Source: Streptomyces viridochromogenes DSM 40736 (GTDB lineage: Bacteria; Actinomycetota; Actinomycetes; Streptomycetales; Streptomycetaceae). From it: 64,000 bases of DNA. A program made the translations under genes and the position numbers. This document shows positions 47,360 to 57,423 of the stretch, in pieces (the stretch's first letter is position 1; the number at the start of each line of letters is the position of its first letter). Under the pieces are notes generated by a model. The model saw only the letters and a program-made list of their open reading frames with translations, was not told where the DNA came from and searched no databases. The stretch covers positions 7,917,676-7,981,675 of the forward strand of contig NZ_GG657757.1 of assembly GCF_000158955.1 (NCBI RefSeq), in the 5' to 3' direction.

Positions 47360-48564
47360 GTACTGCCCCCCAGTAATTCCGACCGACCCGCGATCGCGGT
47401 GCGGTACTCCTCCATCAGGCGCTCCAGCCCGACGGCCGGGCTGAAGCCCTGTTCGTAACGGCGCCGGGCCGCCTGCCCCATCTCCCGGTTGCGGGCCGGC
47501 CCGGCCGTGATCCGGCGCAGGCAGGACGCGAGCGAGGCGGCATCGCCCGGCCGGTGCAGCAGCCCGGTCGCCCCGTCCTCGACGAGCTCGACGAACGCGC
47601 CGTGCCCGGCGGCGACGGCCGGGACCCCCGCCGCCATCGCCTCCACGACCACCAGGCCGAACGCCTCCAGCCAGGTCGAAGGAGCCACCACGGCGACCGA
47701 CCGCGCGACGGCCCGCCGGCACTCCGCCGGGTCGTACAGGCCGACGTAGCGCACGTCGTCCCGGCCCGCCGCCCAGGCGGTCACCTCTCGCTCCAGCGGC
47801 CCCGCGCCGGCGACCACGAGCGGCACGCCCACACCACCGGCGGCGGCGAGCTCGTCCCACGCGGCCATGAGCAGCCGTACGCCCTTGGCCTCCGCCAGCC
47901 GGCCGAGATAGAGCAGATGCTCGCCGGAGCCCGCCCGGCAGGCGCCCGGGTCGGGCACGAAGTTGTGCTTCACCGCCAGCCGCTCGGCCGGCAGACCGGC
48001 CCCTACCAGGACGTCGCGCTGCGCCGCGGAGATGCAGAGGAACCGCTCTTCACCGGACCACCACCGCCGCCGGTTCACCGACAGACTCACCGCGAGCGGC
48101 ACCGTCGCCAGCCGGGAGTTGCGGTAGCAGCCGTGCCGGACGGCGGGCAGCGGCGCGGACCCGACGCACTCGGTGCAGGGCCGGCCGTCCCGCTGGAGCG
48201 TGCCGGGCGGGCAGACCTGGGTGTAGTTGTGCAGCGTGGCGACGACGGGCACGCCGGCGTCGGCGCAGGCGGTCAGCACCGCCGGCGACAGGAGCGGGAA
48301 GACGTTGTGGACGTGCACCACGTCCGGCCGCTCGGCGCGCAGCCGGGCGGCGAGTTCCGCGCGGACCGCCGGGTTCCACGGCACCAGCAGCGGCACCGCG
48401 GCCTTGCCCAGCAGCGACCGGGCGGCGATGTCGTCGCTGCGCCGCTCGAACACCTCGACCCGGTGGCCGGCTCCGCGCAGCAGCGCCACCTCCTGGTCGA
48501 CGACGTTGTTCTCCCCGCTCGGCTGCGCCGAGGCGTAGCGGTTGTGCACCACGAGGACGTGCAT
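47356..48564 (-). CDS. Family 4 glycosyltransferase
   Basis: This 402-residue GT-B enzyme begins MHVLVVHNRYASAQPSGENN (the G-E-N loop of GT4). It has the Cys-rich QVCPPGTLQRDGRPCTECVG near 143-162, common in this subgroup, and the donor-site E-x7-E in TWLEAFGLVVVEAMAAGVP near 310-328. It adds one sugar of the repeat unit. The start lies 2 bp after the Wzy-like stop. Confidence 0.92.
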   Translation of the reverse strand: MHVLVVHNRYASAQPSGENNVVDQEVALLRGAGHRVEVFERRSDDIAARSLLGKAAVPLLVPWNPAVRAELAARLRAERPDVVHVHNVFPLLSPAVLTACADAGVPVVATLHNYTQVCPPGTLQRDGRPCTECVGSAPLPAVRHGCYRNSRLATVPLAVSLSVNRRRWWSGEERFLCISAAQRDVLVGAGLPAERLAVKHNFVPDPGACRAGSGEHLLYLGRLAEAKGVRLLMAAWDELAAAGGVGVPLVVAGAGPLEREVTAWAAGRDDVRYVGLYDPAECRRAVARSVAVVAPSTWLEAFGLVVVEAMAAGVPAVAAGHGAFVELVEDGATGLLHRPGDAASLASCLRRITAGPARNREMGQAARRRYEQGFSPAVGLERLMEEYRTAIAGRSELLGGST

Positions 48565-48566
48565 GT

Positions 48567-49826
48567 TCAGGTCACCTCCGATCTCCGGGCCCATCGCGGG
48601 ACGGGACGTCGAGGGGTTGCGGGCGTCGAGGCTTCGGGCGTCGTGAGGGGAGTGGCCGCGGCAGGTGCCGCCAGCAGCGAGGCGGCCACGGTGAGATGCA
48701 GCAGATACGGCGAGGCGTCGCCCAGCCCGGCCTCGGTGTACGACGCGATCGCGCAGTAGCTGATCAGGAAGATCGCGCAGGCCCTCGACAGCGACGGCGG
48801 CCGCAGCAGGGCGACGCCGCCCAGCACGACCAGGAACGCCGCCACCAGGGCGACACCGGCCATACCCTGCTCGTGGTAGACGGCCAGCCAGCTGTTGTCG
48901 ATCGGCAGCCCGCCGAACGACTTGTCGCCGAGGCCCGCGCCGAACACGTACTCCGAGGCCGTCCGGGGCGCCGCCAGCAGGGCGTCCCAGACCTTGGCCC
49001 GGCCGGTGAGGCTGGTGAAGTTCTCCTGGCTCTGTCCGCGCAGGAACCAGGCCTGCAGCGCGGAGCCGAAACCCACCGCGGCCACGGCGGCGCACAGCAC
49101 CGCCCAGGTGAAGAACCGGCGGGCGGCGGCGCTGGTCAGAAAGAGCGAGCCGATCGCCAACGTCAGCCCGGCGAGCAGGCCGAGGGTGGCCGTCCGGGTG
49201 TGGGTCAGCGCGAGCAGGACGAGGGACGGCACGATGACCACTGCCGCGCTGGTCCTGTCGGTCCGACGGCCCATGAGGAGCAGCACGGTGAGCCCGATGA
49301 TCACCGCGGCGTACTGTCCGATCTGCGGCGGGGTGAGCGGCCACAACGCGCCGACCAGCCGTCCGCCGTAGAGCTCGGGCAGGGCGGCGCCCGGTGAGAT
49401 GACCAGGCCGGCGGCCACCGACCCGAGCACCGCGAAGTACATCCGGATGTGGTGCCGGACGAACGTCGGGCCGCCGTCCCACCAGCGGCTGAGCAGCCAC
49501 AGCGTGCCGAGGAAGAGAGCCAGCCGGGCGCAGCGGAACAGCGCGCCGAACCCGGACTCCAGGTCCGCGCTGGAGATCACGCTCGGCACCAGCAGCAAGG
49601 TGAGCAGGAGCAGGAAGGCGCTGGCCCGGATACGCAGCCGGAGATTGACCGCGAGCGCCAGCGTGAACGCGGCGACCAGCGCACCCATGGTGACCATCTG
49701 GATGAGGGAGCGGGGCAGCGGGACGATGGTCTTCGCCCCGGCGGAACCGAGCGTGTTGAGGATCAGCAGCCCCCAGGCCGTCCCGACGACCCTCGACGTG
49801 TGGTCCGCGCCCGTGTCCGCGCGCAT
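48567..49826 (-). CDS. O-antigen polymerase/ligase-like membrane protein (Wzy-like)
   Basis: A 419-residue protein from ATG 49826 with AGGAGG upstream; an earlier in-frame start at 49847 would overlap the upstream gene. It has about 11 hydrophobic helices and a large periplasmic-type loop with SLTGRAKVWDALLAAP near 249-264 and FGAGLGDKSFG near 272-282. These are the R and G-x-G segments found in O-antigen ligase / Wzy proteins. It would polymerise flipped repeat units outside the membrane. Confidence 0.85.
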   Translation of the reverse strand: MRADTGADHTSRVVGTAWGLLILNTLGSAGAKTIVPLPRSLIQMVTMGALVAAFTLALAVNLRLRIRASAFLLLLTLLLVPSVISSADLESGFGALFRCARLALFLGTLWLLSRWWDGGPTFVRHHIRMYFAVLGSVAAGLVISPGAALPELYGGRLVGALWPLTPPQIGQYAAVIIGLTVLLLMGRRTDRTSAAVVIVPSLVLLALTHTRTATLGLLAGLTLAIGSLFLTSAAARRFFTWAVLCAAVAAVGFGSALQAWFLRGQSQENFTSLTGRAKVWDALLAAPRTASEYVFGAGLGDKSFGGLPIDNSWLAVYHEQGMAGVALVAAFLVVLGGVALLRPPSLSRACAIFLISYCAIASYTEAGLGDASPYLLHLTVAASLLAAPAAATPLTTPEASTPATPRRPVPRWARRSEVT

Positions 49827-49827
49827 C

Positions 49828-51348
49828 TCAACCACCCTCCTGTGCACGGAAGGTGCTGCCCGCGTCCTGCCGGTACGGAGTGCTCTGCCACTGCCCGGAG
49901 TCCAGCAGCCGGCTCGGGTCGTGGGCGACGAACGTCCAGGGTCCGAGGTAGACGTTGTCGTGCCAGCGGTTGCCCTGCTCGCGGGTGATCGCCTCGGCCA
50001 CCCGCTCGCCCTGGTACGGCGACCAGTCCGGATAGGTGCCGTAGTTGGCCAGCACCGCCATGCGGTCGCACTTCACCGTGCAGCCGACGACGGACTTGTC
50101 CAGCACGAAGCGGTTGCCGTGGATGTCCACCCGCTGGGTCTTCCACCGGCAGTCGGCGTAGAGCGGTGCGGTGGCGATTCCCGGCTGTGCGCAGCGGCCG
50201 GTGTCCTTCACCAGCAACGTGCAGTCACCGGAGGAGGTGTTGGCCGGACTGTTGCAGAACCGGTCGGCGTTCTCCCACAGGGTGATGCCGGACCAGTTGT
50301 TCTCCAGCACGTTCCGATAGATCTCGATCTTGTCGGTGCGGGCTCTGATCCGTGGTTCGCCGCCGGACTCGGACAGGTAGATCGTCGCGAACGGGAAGTT
50401 GTCCCCGCGGTCGGCGTACCTGCGGCCCTCGACCCGGTTGTTCCGCCGGATCGTGTTGTTCCGGATGACCGCGTTGTAGCTCGTCTCGTAGATCAGCGCG
50501 GCACCGTCGTTGGCCTCCAGCACGTTGTCCTCGACGCGGAAGTCGTTGTTGTTGGTGTCCGCCCACAACCCGGCACCGCGGTTGTCGTGCACCCAGTTGC
50601 CGCGCACATCGGCGCCGTTGACCGCCCAGAACTTGATGCCGCCGGTGCAGCCGCAGCCCTTCCGCCGCCGCTCCCAGTCGTCCCTGTTGTTGCCGGCGAT
50701 CTCGTTGCCCTCGACCACCAGGCCGCTGATCCGGCCGGTGGCCTTGTACGCGTTCATGCCGTACTGACCGTTGCCGCGCAGGCAGCTGGCGCGGACCCGC
50801 TGGCGGGCACCGGCCATCAGCCCGGCGCCGGAGTTGTTCTGGATCGTCGCGTGCTCGACCACCCATTCGTCGGCCGAGTCGTGGTTGACCACGCCCTCGT
50901 CATGCGGTGCGACGAAACCCTGCACGGTCAGGTAGCGGATGGTGACGCCCCGGGCGGTGCCGCCGAACGCGTACTGGTTGGACTTCCGGCCGTCGAGCAC
51001 CGCTCCCGGCGCGCCGAGGTAGGTGTTCCCCTCCTTGGGGAGGACCTGGGCGTAGCGGTCCGGTTCGAGCCTGTGCCTGCCCGGTCGCAGCCAGAACGTG
51101 GTGTTCGGGGGGCTGCTCTTGGTCTTCGCCGCCAGGTCACCGGCCACCGTGGGATCGACCGTCACCGCGCCCGCCGGCGCCTTCGCCGGCCCGGCCGCCG
51201 GCTTGTCGCACACCCGCGCCACGGACGTGGACGGCGCAGCGGTCGGCTTCGGCCGCGCGCCCGGCGTGCTCTCACAGCCGGTCGCCGCGAGCAGGGCCAG
51301 CGCCAGCGGCGCGGCCGGCCACGCCCAGTGCCGCCACTTGATCCCCAC
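49828..51348 (-). CDS. Parallel beta-helix repeat lipoprotein
   Basis: A 506-residue protein from GTG 51348 behind a G-rich site. It has a lipoprotein signal peptide: hydrophobic core WPAAPLALALLAATGC with the lipobox Cys25. The body is a right-handed beta-helix of Asn-rich rungs (for example VVEGNEIAGNNRDD, GNWVHDNRGAGLWAD, EDNVLEANDGAALI, IRNNTIRRNNR), typical of polysaccharide lyases, hydrolases or C5-epimerases. It is anchored outside the cell and probably trims or binds the exported polymer. It contains several Cys pairs late in the sequence. Confidence 0.88.
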   Translation of the reverse strand: MGIKWRHWAWPAAPLALALLAATGCESTPGARPKPTAAPSTSVARVCDKPAAGPAKAPAGAVTVDPTVAGDLAAKTKSSPPNTTFWLRPGRHRLEPDRYAQVLPKEGNTYLGAPGAVLDGRKSNQYAFGGTARGVTIRYLTVQGFVAPHDEGVVNHDSADEWVVEHATIQNNSGAGLMAGARQRVRASCLRGNGQYGMNAYKATGRISGLVVEGNEIAGNNRDDWERRRKGCGCTGGIKFWAVNGADVRGNWVHDNRGAGLWADTNNNDFRVEDNVLEANDGAALIYETSYNAVIRNNTIRRNNRVEGRRYADRGDNFPFATIYLSESGGEPRIRARTDKIEIYRNVLENNWSGITLWENADRFCNSPANTSSGDCTLLVKDTGRCAQPGIATAPLYADCRWKTQRVDIHGNRFVLDKSVVGCTVKCDRMAVLANYGTYPDWSPYQGERVAEAITREQGNRWHDNVYLGPWTFVAHDPSRLLDSGQWQSTPYRQDAGSTFRAQEGG

Positions 51349-51356
51349 GCGCCCCC

Positions 51357-53300
51357 CTAGCCGCGGAACCCGAGCACGGTGGTGAACCCCTCCACGCCGT
51401 CGGCGAAGCCGGTGCCGACGAGTGTGGTGGCGGGTTCCTTGCGCCCGAAGCCGGCGGAGTACCAGCCCAGCGGCGGGTCGGTCTCGCCGCGGTGCGCCCG
51501 CCAGACCAGCTGCCCGGGCAGGTCGAGCACCGCGGAGCGGTCCTCGCCGTCGCGGGTCCAGGTGAGCACCGCCCGGTTTCCCACCAGGTCCGCTGCGATC
51601 GCGGGGCCGAGGTGGAACGCCAGCCGCACGGCCCGGCGCGGGCCGCGCACCTCGTCGACCACCCTCAGCTCCTCGGCTGCGGCCGTCAGCTCCACCCGGC
51701 GGCGGTGCACGGACTCCTGGTAGCCGTCGTGCTCGGCGCACCAGCGGGCCACCCCCTCCTCGGACGTATCCGCGACCAGGACGCGGCTGCGGGCATGCCG
51801 GGTCCACAGGAACGGGCCGCCGGAGACGGACTGGTCACCGTCGTCCAGTTGCAGGGTGTTGTGGCCGAGGGTGGACCGGAAGTACTGCCGCCACTCGGGC
51901 TGCCCGTGGTAGCAGAACGTCCCCGGGTCGGCGAGCACGTCGACCCCGTCGTGCCGGACCTCCACGGACAGCGCGTCCGCGTGGGCGTGCGCGGCGATGG
52001 ACAGGAAGCCGTGCGGGCCACCGTCGCAGCGGCACCAGATCTTCTCCGGACCGCGCAGGGTGGTGAGCCCCGCGTCGGCGAAGTGGGCCGGCCGGCTCAC
52101 CGGGCGGGACACGGCCAGTTCAGTGGGTTCGATGAGCGCGGCCAGCAGCGGGGTGCGCACATCGGTGCCGGTCACCGCCGGCCACCAGGCGAGCCGGCCG
52201 AACACGGCGTCCCCGGTGGCCAGCAGCGAGGCCCAGCGGTCGGTGCCCGCGCCGTCCACGACCAGACCGTGCCCGTCGTCCGCGTCCCCCTGGCGCGGCG
52301 GCCGCAACCGGTTGTCCACGACGGCCGCGAGCGCGTCGGTCATCCGCAGCAGCACAAGGCGGACGGTCGCGGGGACCGGCACGCCCGCCGCGTCCGCCTC
52401 GGCCACCGCGGCCAGGCCGAGCTCCAGCACCAGTCCGTGGTACTCGGTGGCCAGTTCGCGGTTGAGGCCGGAGACGAAGGTGTTGCCGCGCAGATGCCGC
52501 TCCAGGGACCGCAGCGCGTCGGCCCGCCAGCGCGCCGAGGCGGGGAACCACCCGAACGCGCAGGCCGCGGCGAACTGCCCGGCGGCCTCGGCGATGACGT
52601 GGTTGTTCGCCGAAGACCCCCGGCTGGGGAAGGCCGCCAGCCAGCGCTGGTGGTGCCAGATCTGGTTCAGCGCCACCGGGTTGCCCTCGAACAGCCCGGC
52701 CACGCCCGGCCAGCCGTCGAGCAGCCGGCGGATCCACACCCAGGACAGCAGCCGGATGCCCAGCTCGATGCCGCTGATCCAGTGCACGCCGCGCAGCGGT
52801 GGGTTGACCGTCCACCACGACCGCAGGTGCTCGGCCACCCGCTCGGCGTACCGCTCGTCCCCGGTGATCGCGTAGGCGGCGGCGAGCACGGTGAGGTACT
52901 GGTGCCGGGACGGCTCCCAGATCTGCTTGATGTCCCCGACCGCGTCCTCGTTCCGGTAGGGCACGTCGAAGGCGTAGCCACCCGGCGCCCGGCGCCCGGT
53001 CTTCGGGTCGTACCACCAGTCCGGGGCGGCCAGGTCGTCGCGGACCACCCCGAAGAACTCGGCGTGCCCCGCCATCAGCCGGTCCGCCTCGGCGATGAGG
53101 CGTTTCGCGGCGTCCGGCGGTACCGCGGCGATCGTCCCCGCGGGCAGCACCGCGGTGAACCGGGCGCCGGTCACGTTCGGGCAGTGCGGCGGAGCCGAAC
53201 GCCACCGCCGCCTGCGCACCGCGTCGCCCGCCCGGCCGCCGACCTCCCGCGGTCCCATCCGGGACAGCCGCCGCAGGTACCAGCCCGCGCTCATGGTCAT
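51357..53300 (-). CDS. Heparinase II/III-like protein
   Basis: This 647-residue protein has an N-terminal alpha/alpha-toroid domain (about 1-370), including RNEDAVGDIKQIWEPSRHQY and SSANNHVIAEAAGQF near 217-231 (Asn/His/Glu). The heparinase II/III beta-sandwich domain follows (about 390-640) with SIAAHAHADALSVEV near 432 and DPGTFCYHG near 455. There is no signal peptide, although the sequence starts with a basic segment. In exopolysaccharide loci such lyase-like proteins sit next to the two-domain oxidoreductase, as here (4-bp overlap). They may act on uronate-containing polymer or precursor; activity is not proven. Confidence 0.9.
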   Translation of the reverse strand: MTMSAGWYLRRLSRMGPREVGGRAGDAVRRRRWRSAPPHCPNVTGARFTAVLPAGTIAAVPPDAAKRLIAEADRLMAGHAEFFGVVRDDLAAPDWWYDPKTGRRAPGGYAFDVPYRNEDAVGDIKQIWEPSRHQYLTVLAAAYAITGDERYAERVAEHLRSWWTVNPPLRGVHWISGIELGIRLLSWVWIRRLLDGWPGVAGLFEGNPVALNQIWHHQRWLAAFPSRGSSANNHVIAEAAGQFAAACAFGWFPASARWRADALRSLERHLRGNTFVSGLNRELATEYHGLVLELGLAAVAEADAAGVPVPATVRLVLLRMTDALAAVVDNRLRPPRQGDADDGHGLVVDGAGTDRWASLLATGDAVFGRLAWWPAVTGTDVRTPLLAALIEPTELAVSRPVSRPAHFADAGLTTLRGPEKIWCRCDGGPHGFLSIAAHAHADALSVEVRHDGVDVLADPGTFCYHGQPEWRQYFRSTLGHNTLQLDDGDQSVSGGPFLWTRHARSRVLVADTSEEGVARWCAEHDGYQESVHRRRVELTAAAEELRVVDEVRGPRRAVRLAFHLGPAIAADLVGNRAVLTWTRDGEDRSAVLDLPGQLVWRAHRGETDPPLGWYSAGFGRKEPATTLVGTGFADGVEGFTTVLGFRG

Positions 53301-55468
53301 CGCGCTCTCGCCAACGTCACCGGCGCGCCGCCGGCCAGGCCGGCCTGCACGGCGAGGGTGGCCGCGGTGGTGGCGACCAGTGACTCCAGCGGCACCGGCA
53401 TCGGCCCGCCGGTCCGTACGGCCTTGACGAACGCGGCCAGTTCGGCGTTCTGGCCCTTGTCCCGGGCCTTCGGCAGCCGCGAACTGACCCATCGCTTGCT
53501 GCCGTACACCGAGGCACGGACGAAGTCGTCGAGCCGCAGCACCTTGCCGTCCGCGACCATGTCCAGCGTCTCCTTGGGGAAGCCGGGCGAACCGGTGGTG
53601 ACGTAGCTGATGGTGGCGGTGGACCCGTCCGGGTAGCGCAGCAGGACCTGCAGATCCTCGTTGCCGGGTGTGGTGATCGCGTACACCGAGACCGGGTCGG
53701 CCCCGAGCAGCCAGCTCGCCGTGTCGATGAAGTGTCCGCCCTCGCCGGCGAACCGTGAGCCCTCGGTGCCCTGCTGGAGGTACCAGCTGCCGTGGTCGAG
53801 ACGGCCCGCGTTGACCAGGTAGCGCAGGCTCGCCGGGCCGGTCCGGGCGCCGAACCGCTGCCTGGCCTCCCGCAGCAGCGGCGCGAACCGGCGGTTGAAG
53901 CCCACCTGCAGCCGGTCGTTGCCGGACTCCTCCACCGCCGCGAGCACGCCCGCCAGCTCGTCCTCGCTGAGCGCCAACGGCTTCTCCACGAACACCGCCT
54001 TGCCGGCCAGCAGCGCCCGTCGGGTCAGTTCGGCGTGCGAGCTGTGCCGGGTGACCACGAACACCGCGTCGACGGACTTGTCGCCGAGCACGGCGTCGAG
54101 ATCGGTGGTGGCCTCGGCGAAGCCGAACTTCCGCTGCGCGTTGGTCGCGGACAGCGCCGTCGTGGTGACGACCGTCGACAACTCGACGCCCTCGCGCTGT
54201 GCCAGGTGCGGCAGCAGCATCGACGTGGCGTAGTTGCCCGCGCCGACGAACGCGAGCCGCACCGGCGTCCTGGCGGCCCGGGCCGGGCTCGGCCGCACGT
54301 TCACCGGGGGCACGGCCACCGTCGGAGCCTGCGCTTCCACCTCCCGTCCGGGGTACCGGAACAGCACGGCCACGGCCTTCAACTCGCCGTCCTTCAGGCT
54401 CCGGTACGTCTCCACCGCGTCGTCGAAGTCGGCGACGTGGGAGATCAGGGGCTCCACGTCGACGCTGCCGCGGGCGGCGAGGTCGAGGAAGCACGCCAGG
54501 TTGCGGCGCTCGGTCCAGCGGACATAGCCGATCGGATAGTCGCGCCCTTCGAGTTCGTACTCCGGGTCGTAGCGACCGGGACCGTACGACCGGGAGAACC
54601 GGACGTCGAGCTCCTTCTCGTAGTACGCGTTCCACGGCAGGTCCAGGCGGCACTTGCCGATGTCGACGACCCGGCCGCGGTCCCGGCAGAGCCGGGCGGC
54701 CAGCTCGACGGGCTGGTTGCTGCCGCCGCCGGCGGCCAGATACACCTGGTCCACGCCGTGACCGCCGGTGAGTTCGGCGACGGAGGCCTCCACGGCCGAG
54801 GAGTCGGGATCGCCGCAGGCCGCCGCGCCGAGGCGTTCGGCGAGCTCGCAGCGCGCCGGGTCGGGGTCGACCCCGACGACGCGGACCCCCGAGGCGGCAA
54901 GGAGCTGTACCACCAGCTGCCCGATCAGCCCGAGCCCGATGACCAGCGCCACCTCGCCGAGCCGCGGCTCGCCCTGGCGGACGCCCTGCAACGCGATCGA
55001 CCCGACCGTGCCGAAGGCGGCGTGCCGCGGCGCGAGACCGTCCGGCACCGGGGTGTACAGGTTCTTCGGCACCCAGTTGAGCTCGGCGTGCAACGCGTGT
55101 TCGTTGCCGGCGCAGGCCACCAGGTCGCCGACCTTCACGTCGTCGATCCCGGCGCCGACCTGCTCGACGACCCCGCACAGCGAGTAGCCCAGCGGCGTGT
55201 AGGAGTCCAGCTTGCCCATCACCTTGCGGTAGGTGGCGGGCACCCCGTTGGTGGCCACGCTCTGCATGACCTTGGCCACCTGGTCCGGGCGGGAGCGGGC
55301 CTTGCCCAGCATCGACATGCCGGCCTCGGACACCTTCATGAGCTCGGTCCCGGTGGATATCAGCGAGAAGGCGCTGCGGACCAGCACACCGCCCGGCTTG
55401 CATCCCGGCACCGGCACGTCGAGCACCGCCAGCTCGCCGCTCTTGTAGTTCTGCACAACCTGCTTCAC
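53297..55468 (-). CDS. Two-domain oxidoreductase (zinc-type alcohol dehydrogenase + Gfo/Idh/MocA)
   Basis: A 723-residue fusion from GTG 55468 (GGGAG upstream). Residues 1-350 are a medium-chain dehydrogenase with VIGLGLIGQLVVQLLAASGV near 175-194 (NAD(P) site). About 395-720 is a Gfo/Idh/MocA oxidoreductase with VRLAFVGAGNYATSMLLPHL near 396-415 and the EKPLAL motif near 494. Such fusions are found in capsule and exopolysaccharide loci with heparinase II/III-like and AsnB-like genes. They probably oxidise and reduce a sugar or sugar acid in one chain. Confidence 0.9.
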   Translation of the reverse strand: MKQVVQNYKSGELAVLDVPVPGCKPGGVLVRSAFSLISTGTELMKVSEAGMSMLGKARSRPDQVAKVMQSVATNGVPATYRKVMGKLDSYTPLGYSLCGVVEQVGAGIDDVKVGDLVACAGNEHALHAELNWVPKNLYTPVPDGLAPRHAAFGTVGSIALQGVRQGEPRLGEVALVIGLGLIGQLVVQLLAASGVRVVGVDPDPARCELAERLGAAACGDPDSSAVEASVAELTGGHGVDQVYLAAGGGSNQPVELAARLCRDRGRVVDIGKCRLDLPWNAYYEKELDVRFSRSYGPGRYDPEYELEGRDYPIGYVRWTERRNLACFLDLAARGSVDVEPLISHVADFDDAVETYRSLKDGELKAVAVLFRYPGREVEAQAPTVAVPPVNVRPSPARAARTPVRLAFVGAGNYATSMLLPHLAQREGVELSTVVTTTALSATNAQRKFGFAEATTDLDAVLGDKSVDAVFVVTRHSSHAELTRRALLAGKAVFVEKPLALSEDELAGVLAAVEESGNDRLQVGFNRRFAPLLREARQRFGARTGPASLRYLVNAGRLDHGSWYLQQGTEGSRFAGEGGHFIDTASWLLGADPVSVYAITTPGNEDLQVLLRYPDGSTATISYVTTGSPGFPKETLDMVADGKVLRLDDFVRASVYGSKRWVSSRLPKARDKGQNAELAAFVKAVRTGGPMPVPLESLVATTAATLAVQAGLAGGAPVTLARAR

Positions 55469-55485
55469 ACGAACTCCCGTGATTC

Positions 55486-57420
55486 CTAAGCCGTCAACCG
55501 AGTGCTCTGGCGGGACCCGGAGGTCGCGTCGCGATACCAGTACTCGAGGGTCAGTACGTGCCACAGATGCTTGGAGAAGTCCTGCTGCCCGGCGGCGTCC
55601 TCGGCGACCATGCGCGCCAGCGCGTCGCGGCGCAGGAACCCGGAGCGGACGAGCTCGCCGTCATGGACGACCTCGCGCACCAGAGGTGCCAGGTCCCGGC
55701 TCATCCAGGCGCGCAGCGGGGCGCTGAACAGGCCCTTGGGCCGGTACACGATCTCCCGGGGCAGGACCGAGGCGGCCGCCTCCTTGAGGACGGCCTTTCC
55801 CTGCCGTCCGACGATCTTGCGGTCACCGGGCACGGCGAACGCCGCCCTGACCACCTCGACGTCCACGTACGGCACCCGCACCTCGGTCGAGGCGGCCATG
55901 CTGGAGCGGTCCGTGTACGTGAGGTTCAGCCCCGGCAGGAACATCCGGGCGTCCGTCAGGCACATGCGGTTGACGAAGTCGTCGAGATCGTTGTCCGCGT
56001 AGACGTCCGCGTGCTCGGTCAGCACGTCCTCGACCGTCCCGGCCAGGTCCGGATCGAGCAGGGCGAGCAGCTCGCTCTGGTCGTACATGGTGTAGCTGCG
56101 CCGGAACGCGGTCTCCTCCGGCAGATCGGCGAAGGAGAGGAACCGCTTCGCGAAGCGCACCGACCGGAACCCCCGGCGGGACGTGGCGACCGGCAGCCGG
56201 TCCACGGCCCCGGACACCCCGCGCCGCAGAGGCCGCGGGACGCGCTGGTAGCGCAGCGCGATCAGGTTGGCCAGGTGCTTGCGGTACCCGGCGAACAACT
56301 CGTCGGCGCCCATCCCCGAGAGCATCACCTTGACCCCGGCCTCCCGGGCGGCCGAGCAGATCAGGAACGTGTTGATCGCGGCGGGGTCTCCGATCGGCTC
56401 GTCCAGGTGGTACGTCATCCGCGGCAGCAGGTCGAGCACGTTCGGGGCGATCTCGATCTCGTGCAGGTCGACGCCGAACCGCTCGGCCACCTGCCGGGCG
56501 TAGCGCAGGTCGTCCGGCATCGCCTCGAACCTGGCGTCCTCGGCGCGGAAGCCGATGGTGTACGCGGAGATCCCGGGCCGCTCGTGGGCCGCCAGCGCGG
56601 TCAGGTAGCTGGAGTCGAGGCCGCCGGAGAGAAAGGTCGCCACGGGTACGTCGGAGAGCAGGTGGCGCCGGGTCGATTCCTCGACGACGGCGGCCAGGTC
56701 CGGCTGCTCCCCGGCCCGGGCCCGCTCCCGGCCCTCGGCGGCGACGTCCTTCAGGTTCCAGAACCGGCCGCGCTCCACCCGGCCGTCGGGCCGGCACCGC
56801 AGCCAGCTCCCCGGCGGCAGCTTCTCCACCTCCCGGAACGCGCAGCGCGAGTCCGGCACCCAGTAGTACAGCAGTGAGGCCACCAGCGCCGCCTGGTCCA
56901 CCTGGAGCGGCCCGCCGGTCGCGCCGGCGAGCGCCTTGAGCTCGGAGGCGAACACCAGACCCTCGCCGCGCCGGAGCAGGAACAGCGGCTTGATGCCCAA
57001 CTGGTCCCGGGCGAGGACCAGTTCACCCGTCCGCTCGTCGAAGACGCCGAACGCGAACATGCCGCGCAGCCGGGGCAGGCAGTCCGTGCCCCAGCGCCGC
57101 CAGGCCTCCAGCAGCACCTCGGTGTCGGAGGTACCGCGAAAGCGCACCCCCGCGGCCGCCAACTCGGCCCGCAGTTCGGTCGCGTTGTACAGCTCGCCGT
57201 TGTACGTCAGGACGAGGCCGTCCGAGACCATCGGCTGGGCGCCGGTCCCGGACAGGTCGATGATGGCCAGCCGGCGGTGTCCGAGGTGCACTTCGCCGTC
57301 ACCGGCGGGATGGCTGTACCGGCCCGCCCCGTCCGGACCGCGGTGGGCGAGGGTGTCGGTGAGCCGGTCGGTCACGGCCTTTCCGTCCGGCCATCGGTAC
57401 GTGCCTGCGATGCCACACAT
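55486..57420 (-). CDS. Asparagine synthase-like glutamine amidotransferase (AsnB family)
   Basis: This 644-residue protein has the N-terminal Ntn glutaminase domain with nucleophile Cys2 (MCGIAGTYRW), HRGPDG near 26 and TYNGELYN near 72. The synthetase domain has the ATP PP-loop FLSGGLDSS near 262-270 and GMGADELFAGY near 368. All catalytic elements are intact. In polysaccharide loci such enzymes amidate uronic acids or other carboxylates, and the GDP-mannose-type dehydrogenase in the same operon would provide a uronic acid. Spacing is 3 bp to the upstream and 17 bp to the downstream gene. Confidence 0.92.
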   Translation of the reverse strand: MCGIAGTYRWPDGKAVTDRLTDTLAHRGPDGAGRYSHPAGDGEVHLGHRRLAIIDLSGTGAQPMVSDGLVLTYNGELYNATELRAELAAAGVRFRGTSDTEVLLEAWRRWGTDCLPRLRGMFAFGVFDERTGELVLARDQLGIKPLFLLRRGEGLVFASELKALAGATGGPLQVDQAALVASLLYYWVPDSRCAFREVEKLPPGSWLRCRPDGRVERGRFWNLKDVAAEGRERARAGEQPDLAAVVEESTRRHLLSDVPVATFLSGGLDSSYLTALAAHERPGISAYTIGFRAEDARFEAMPDDLRYARQVAERFGVDLHEIEIAPNVLDLLPRMTYHLDEPIGDPAAINTFLICSAAREAGVKVMLSGMGADELFAGYRKHLANLIALRYQRVPRPLRRGVSGAVDRLPVATSRRGFRSVRFAKRFLSFADLPEETAFRRSYTMYDQSELLALLDPDLAGTVEDVLTEHADVYADNDLDDFVNRMCLTDARMFLPGLNLTYTDRSSMAASTEVRVPYVDVEVVRAAFAVPGDRKIVGRQGKAVLKEAAASVLPREIVYRPKGLFSAPLRAWMSRDLAPLVREVVHDGELVRSGFLRRDALARMVAEDAAGQQDFSKHLWHVLTLEYWYRDATSGSRQSTRLTA

Positions 57421-57423
57421 GTC

